Below, in pieces: positions 37,460 through 40,170 of a DNA stretch of 40,170 nt. The stretch is taken from contig CALMBW010000005.1 of NCBI GenBank assembly GCA_937863385.1, positions 1-40,170 of the forward strand, given 5' to 3'. Below the pieces are notes generated by a model that saw nothing but the letters and a program-made list of their open reading frames with translations, was not told where the DNA came from and made no database searches. Source of the stretch: an uncultured Actinomycetes bacterium. GTDB taxonomy: Bacteria > Actinomycetota > CADDZG01 > WHSQ01. Position numbers and translations under genes: made by a program. Position 1 is the first letter of the stretch. Each line of letters opens with the position of its first letter.

Positions 37460-38164
37460 CTACGCCTCTTCCGGGCCTTCTACAGCCTGGACCTGTTGCT
37501 CACGCGCCAACCTAGTCGGCTCACCCGGCATCAGCGCTTCACCTTGCTTCTCCGCTAGAGCTCTGCGGGTCAAGATGTCATCGATAATACCGTAGGCCTT
37601 GCTTTCCTCGGCGGTCATGAAGCGATCGCGATCGATGTCTTTGTCGACCTGCTCGAGTGGCTGGTCGGTGTGATCCGCGATGATCTCTTTCATCCGTTGC
37701 TTGAGGGCAAGGACTTCCTTCGCCTGGATCTCGATGTCCGATGGCGTGCCCGAGAAACCTGCCGATCCTTGGTGGATCATGATCTTGGAGTTCGGGAGTG
37801 AGTAGCGCTTGCCTTTGGTTCCACCCAACAGCAAGATAGCGCCCATCGACATCGCCATCCCGACGCAGATCGTCGAAACATCAGGCTTGATGTACTGCAT
37901 CGTGTCGTAGATCGCGAGGCCGGCATAGACCTGGCCGCCTGGTGAGTTGATGTAGATGCTGATGTCTTTGTCGGGGTCTTCGGATTCGAGATGGAGTAAC
38001 TGGGCGACGATGAGGTTCGCCACCTGGTCATCGATCGGAGTGCCGAGCATGATGATCCGCTCCTTGAGCAGACGCGAGTAGATGTCGAACGAACGCTCGC
38101 CCCGGCTCGTCTGTTCGATGACGACCGGAACAAGGTAGTTCTGGTATCGATCTTGCTCTTTCAT
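37460..38164 (-). CDS. clpP: ATP-dependent Clp protease proteolytic subunit ClpP
   Basis: ClpP forms the proteolytic barrel used by ClpX. The 234-residue protein has the triad Ser106 (VGMAMSMGA), His131 (MIHQGSAG) and Asp180 (DRDRF). The ATG at 38162-38164 is chosen because GGAGG lies 5 nt upstream; the open frame also contains a TTG 12 nt earlier. The protein is about 30 residues longer than most ClpP at the C-terminus, ending in an acidic and Gln-rich tail (EGEALMP-type to EGPEEA). Unlike many actinobacteria, only one clpP is seen here; a second may exist elsewhere. Confidence 0.98.
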   Translation of the reverse strand: MKEQDRYQNYLVPVVIEQTSRGERSFDIYSRLLKERIIMLGTPIDDQVANLIVAQLLHLESEDPDKDISIYINSPGGQVYAGLAIYDTMQYIKPDVSTICVGMAMSMGAILLLGGTKGKRYSLPNSKIMIHQGSAGFSGTPSDIEIQAKEVLALKQRMKEIIADHTDQPLEQVDKDIDRDRFMTAEESKAYGIIDDILTRRALAEKQGEALMPGEPTRLAREQQVQAVEGPEEA

Positions 38165-38233
38165 CTGATCCTCCAAGCGACTGTTCTCGTTGTTATCGGT
38201 AGTCTCTCAGTTGTCCTGAATGAATCTTTCTAT

Positions 38234-39595
38234 CTAGTCCTGGGGGCTTGTAGCCGGTTCTTCGGGCAACTCGGTTCCGTCGGCCGCCGTCTCGACCACA
38301 GGCTCTATGGGCGCAGGGCGCCCCTTGACCTCGATGTTGGCTGCTATGTGCTGAACGGACTTGCGTCGCATCACATCTGCCGCTAAAGCCGACAAACGAC
38401 CTTCGGCCACCAATCGTTCCGCCACCTGTTGAGGCTCCTGGCCGCTGCGGGCCGCTACGAAGGCCACCTCCTGGCCCAGGTCTTGTTCGGTCACCTCGAC
38501 GTCGATCGCACGGGCGAGTTCCTCAAGGAGCAGTTCTGCCTTGACCGACCGGGTCGCTTGAGCGCGGAGATCGCTGCGCACCTCAAGTTCGGTGGAACCG
38601 GACTGCTCGGCATACTCGGCCAAGCTGAGGCCCGCCTTCTGGAGGTCGTCTTCGACATGGTGGATGCGGTGGTGGAACTCCGAATCGACGAGTTTCTCTG
38701 GAGGTTCGAGATCGGATGCGTCCACGAATGCCTGTAGCGCCATCGAATGGATCTGCTCGTCCACCAAGGCGCGCTTGTAATCCGCCATACGGGCCCTAAG
38801 GTCGTCACGCAAAGCGTCGACCGATTCGAATTCGCCCACCTGTTTCGCGAACTCTTCGTTCAACTCAGGCAGTTTCTTGGTCTTAACTTCCTTCACTAGC
38901 ACCGTGAAAGAAAGCTCTTCGCCGCTGCCGGGAAGCGGGTCGGTGAATCTCAGGATCGCGCCTGCTTTCTCGCCCTCGAGCTGCTCGTCAAGGCTGGGAG
39001 GCCCGAGCCTCGAACCCACCTCGTACAGCATGTCGGGAGCCGTCGCACCTTCGACCAACTCCTCGTGGCGATAGCCCTTGAGGTCGATCAGCACATGGTC
39101 ACCACGCATCGCGGGTCTCGAAACCGTTTCCAGATCGGCGAAGCGATCACGCAACCGATCGATCTGCTCGTCGATCTCTTCATCGGTTACCTCAGATGGC
39201 GGAGCCTCGATGGAGATGCCGGCGAGGTCGGGCAGGGAGATCTCAGGCCGGAGGTCTATCGTCGCTTCGAAGACGAGCGGTTGGCCATCCTCCCACTGGG
39301 TCACGTCGAGCTCCGGAGGTGCTATCGGCTCGAGGTTCTCGCTAGTGACCGCCTCCCGATACAGGTCGGGCAGGGCATCCCGTAGCGCCTCTTCGCGGAT
39401 CACCTCGGGACCGACACGGGCGTCGATCAGTTGACGGGGGACCTTGCCCTTACGGAAACCCGGGACCTTGATGTCTTTCGCCCACCGCCTGTAGGCCTGA
39501 GCGATGGCAGGCTCGAGGGCAGCGGGGGGAACGGTGACGGTGAGCTTGACCTGGTCTTTGCCGAGGCTCTCGCTCGTGATCTCTAGTGAAGTCAT
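38234..39595 (-). CDS. tig: Trigger factor
   Basis: Trigger factor binds the ribosome exit tunnel and shields nascent chains. The 453-residue protein has the ribosome-binding signature GFRKGKVP at 46-53, a PPIase-like FKBP domain (about 160-240, with RGDHVLIDLKG), and a helical C-terminal domain. The last 20 residues are acidic. ATG at 39593-39595 fits the conserved N-terminus SLEITSESLGKDQVKLTVTVP. It is the first gene of the tig-clpP-clpX cluster, 69 bp before clpP, and lies next to a 429-bp noncoding region. Confidence 0.98.
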   Translation of the reverse strand: MTSLEITSESLGKDQVKLTVTVPPAALEPAIAQAYRRWAKDIKVPGFRKGKVPRQLIDARVGPEVIREEALRDALPDLYREAVTSENLEPIAPPELDVTQWEDGQPLVFEATIDLRPEISLPDLAGISIEAPPSEVTDEEIDEQIDRLRDRFADLETVSRPAMRGDHVLIDLKGYRHEELVEGATAPDMLYEVGSRLGPPSLDEQLEGEKAGAILRFTDPLPGSGEELSFTVLVKEVKTKKLPELNEEFAKQVGEFESVDALRDDLRARMADYKRALVDEQIHSMALQAFVDASDLEPPEKLVDSEFHHRIHHVEDDLQKAGLSLAEYAEQSGSTELEVRSDLRAQATRSVKAELLLEELARAIDVEVTEQDLGQEVAFVAARSGQEPQQVAERLVAEGRLSALAADVMRRKSVQHIAANIEVKGRPAPIEPVVETAADGTELPEEPATSPQD

Positions 39596-40024
39596 TGGAA
39601 GCGCATCCTAAGGCGGTGACAGGCCGACCCAGACGACGCCGTTGGGAAAGGGAGGTACTCGCGGATCTCAAGTTGGGAGCCAGGAGCCGCGCTAGGCGGA
39701 CGAAAGTGGGGATGGCGACCCCTGACTCCCAAACTGAAACCCACGAGTTGATAGTGCGCCTGCTGATGATTCTACGGCTGCCCCCAAGATAAGGAACCCT
39801 GACGGCAGCGATATGGGTACCGGTCTACCTCGGTGTTACACGTGTCCGCTACCGACCGCAGCAGGTCACCCGGTCACGGCGGTAAGCGAAGCAAGGAGAT
39901 ACTAGCCCGGTCTCGGCCGGACAGGCGGCAAAACTGCCATCTCCAACCGCTTCCACCGCTCTCTTGGGGGGTCTACGACCTTGGGATACCAGCGTTTTCG
40001 ATCGCATGCGATGCTACGGGGAGA
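39596..40024. other. Noncoding region between tig and tRNA-Pro
   Basis: This 429-bp stretch shows no credible gene. On the minus strand, 10-bp arms at 39675-39684 and 39721-39730 can pair in RNA with one G-U, giving a long-loop structure about 80 nt upstream of the tig start. It probably holds the tig promoter and the tRNA-Pro promoter, but no clear boxes were found. Confidence 0.5.
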
Positions 40025-40101
40025 CGGGGCGTGGCGCAGCTTGGCAGCGCGCGTGCTTTGGGAGCACGAGGTCGTCGGTTCGAATCCGGCCGCCCCGACC
40101 A
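40025..40101 (+). tRNA. tRNA-Pro (anticodon TGG), CCA encoded
   Basis: The acceptor stem CGGGGCG pairs with CGCCCCG. The anticodon stem CGTGC/GCACG holds loop TTTGGGA with anticodon TGG, the T arm contains GGTTCGAATCC, and the discriminator is A followed by encoded CCA at 40099-40101. The first base pair C-G is typical of proline tRNAs. Apparent proteins in this area on both strands are read-through of the tRNA. Confidence 0.97.
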
Positions 40102-40106
40102 TGTGA

Positions 40107-40149
40107 TGTCGCGGGGCATGGTGGACGGGTGTCGCGGAGCATAGTGGAC
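40107..40149. repeat. Two tandem 20-bp repeats just past tRNA-Pro
   Basis: Copies at 40107-40126 and 40130-40149 (TGTCGCGGAGCATAGTGGAC in the second) differ at two positions and are spaced by three bases. They start 5 nt after the tRNA CCA end. Multiple short subterminal repeats with TGT at the edge are known from ends of IS21-like elements. An insertion sequence or attachment region continuing off the window is possible; no transposase is visible here. Confidence 0.5.
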
Positions 40150-40170
40150 ACTCGTCAACCTTGCCCTCGC

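Noticed and set aside
39833-40158. Apparent proteins across tRNA-Pro on both strands (for example with GFEPTTSCSQS or GVAQLGSARALG)
   Set aside because: These are well-known read-through products of tRNA genes, not proteins.

Overview
The window looks like chromosomal DNA from a high-GC, rod-shaped actinobacterium, probably a deep-branching lineage rather than Streptomyces or Mycobacterium. The reasons are the housekeeping gene order (tig-clpP-clpX; valS-folC-ndk; mreB; mreC-mreD-mrdA-rodA; a B12/radical-SAM pair with an RNase E/G gene; rplU-rpmA-obgE-proB-proA-nadD-LCP-like-rsfS), frequent GTG and TTG starts, and a likely leaderless promoter. The lineage is inferred from gene content; no phylogeny was run. 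Nearly all genes are on the minus strand, so the biological reading order is right to left.

Left part (1-6090): an accessory envelope and metal module. A GTG-started OmpR-type regulator overlaps a sensor kinase whose extracytoplasmic loop is rich in His and Met. The kinase gene in turn overlaps a small exported protein built on MMGGSG repeats, cut by the window edge. Upstream on the same strand are a secreted protein of unknown function, a Tat-exported three-domain multicopper oxidase with all copper ligands, and a CHRD-domain secreted protein. Copper sensing and oxidation is the most economical reading. tRNA-Ala(GGC) marks the boundary.

Middle part (6346-13733): an Arg/Gly-rich disordered protein overlapping rsfS, a degenerate LCP/LytR_C protein, nadD, proA, proB, obgE, rpmA and rplU. 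Then come an SDR gene, pepF and a phoD-like phosphatase in alternating orientation, which interrupt the usual adjacency of rplU and the RNase E/G gene.

Right-middle part (18334-28606): mreC, mreD, mrdA, rodA, a TIGR03960-type radical SAM gene, a TIGR03936/DUF2344 gene and the RNase E/G gene form a chain in which every junction overlaps by 1-4 nt. mreB lies just upstream. This ties rod-shape wall synthesis to an RNA-processing set of partly unknown function.

Right part (28736-40170): ndk, folC, valS and a DUF3352-like membrane protein follow a GT-C membrane glycosyltransferase. That gene is divergent from a GT2 polyprenol-phosphate sugar synthase across only 15 bp holding a near-symmetric -10 element. 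clpX, clpP and tig follow, then tRNA-Pro(TGG) on the plus strand and tandem 20-bp repeats that may be the end of an insertion sequence.

I found no CRISPR array, no phage genes and no obvious defence system. The best candidates for something under-described are the Met-repeat, sensor and multicopper-oxidase module, the Arg/Gly-rich protein next to rsfS, the radical-SAM/DUF2344/RNase chain, and the transpeptidase with a Pro/Ser/Thr insertion.
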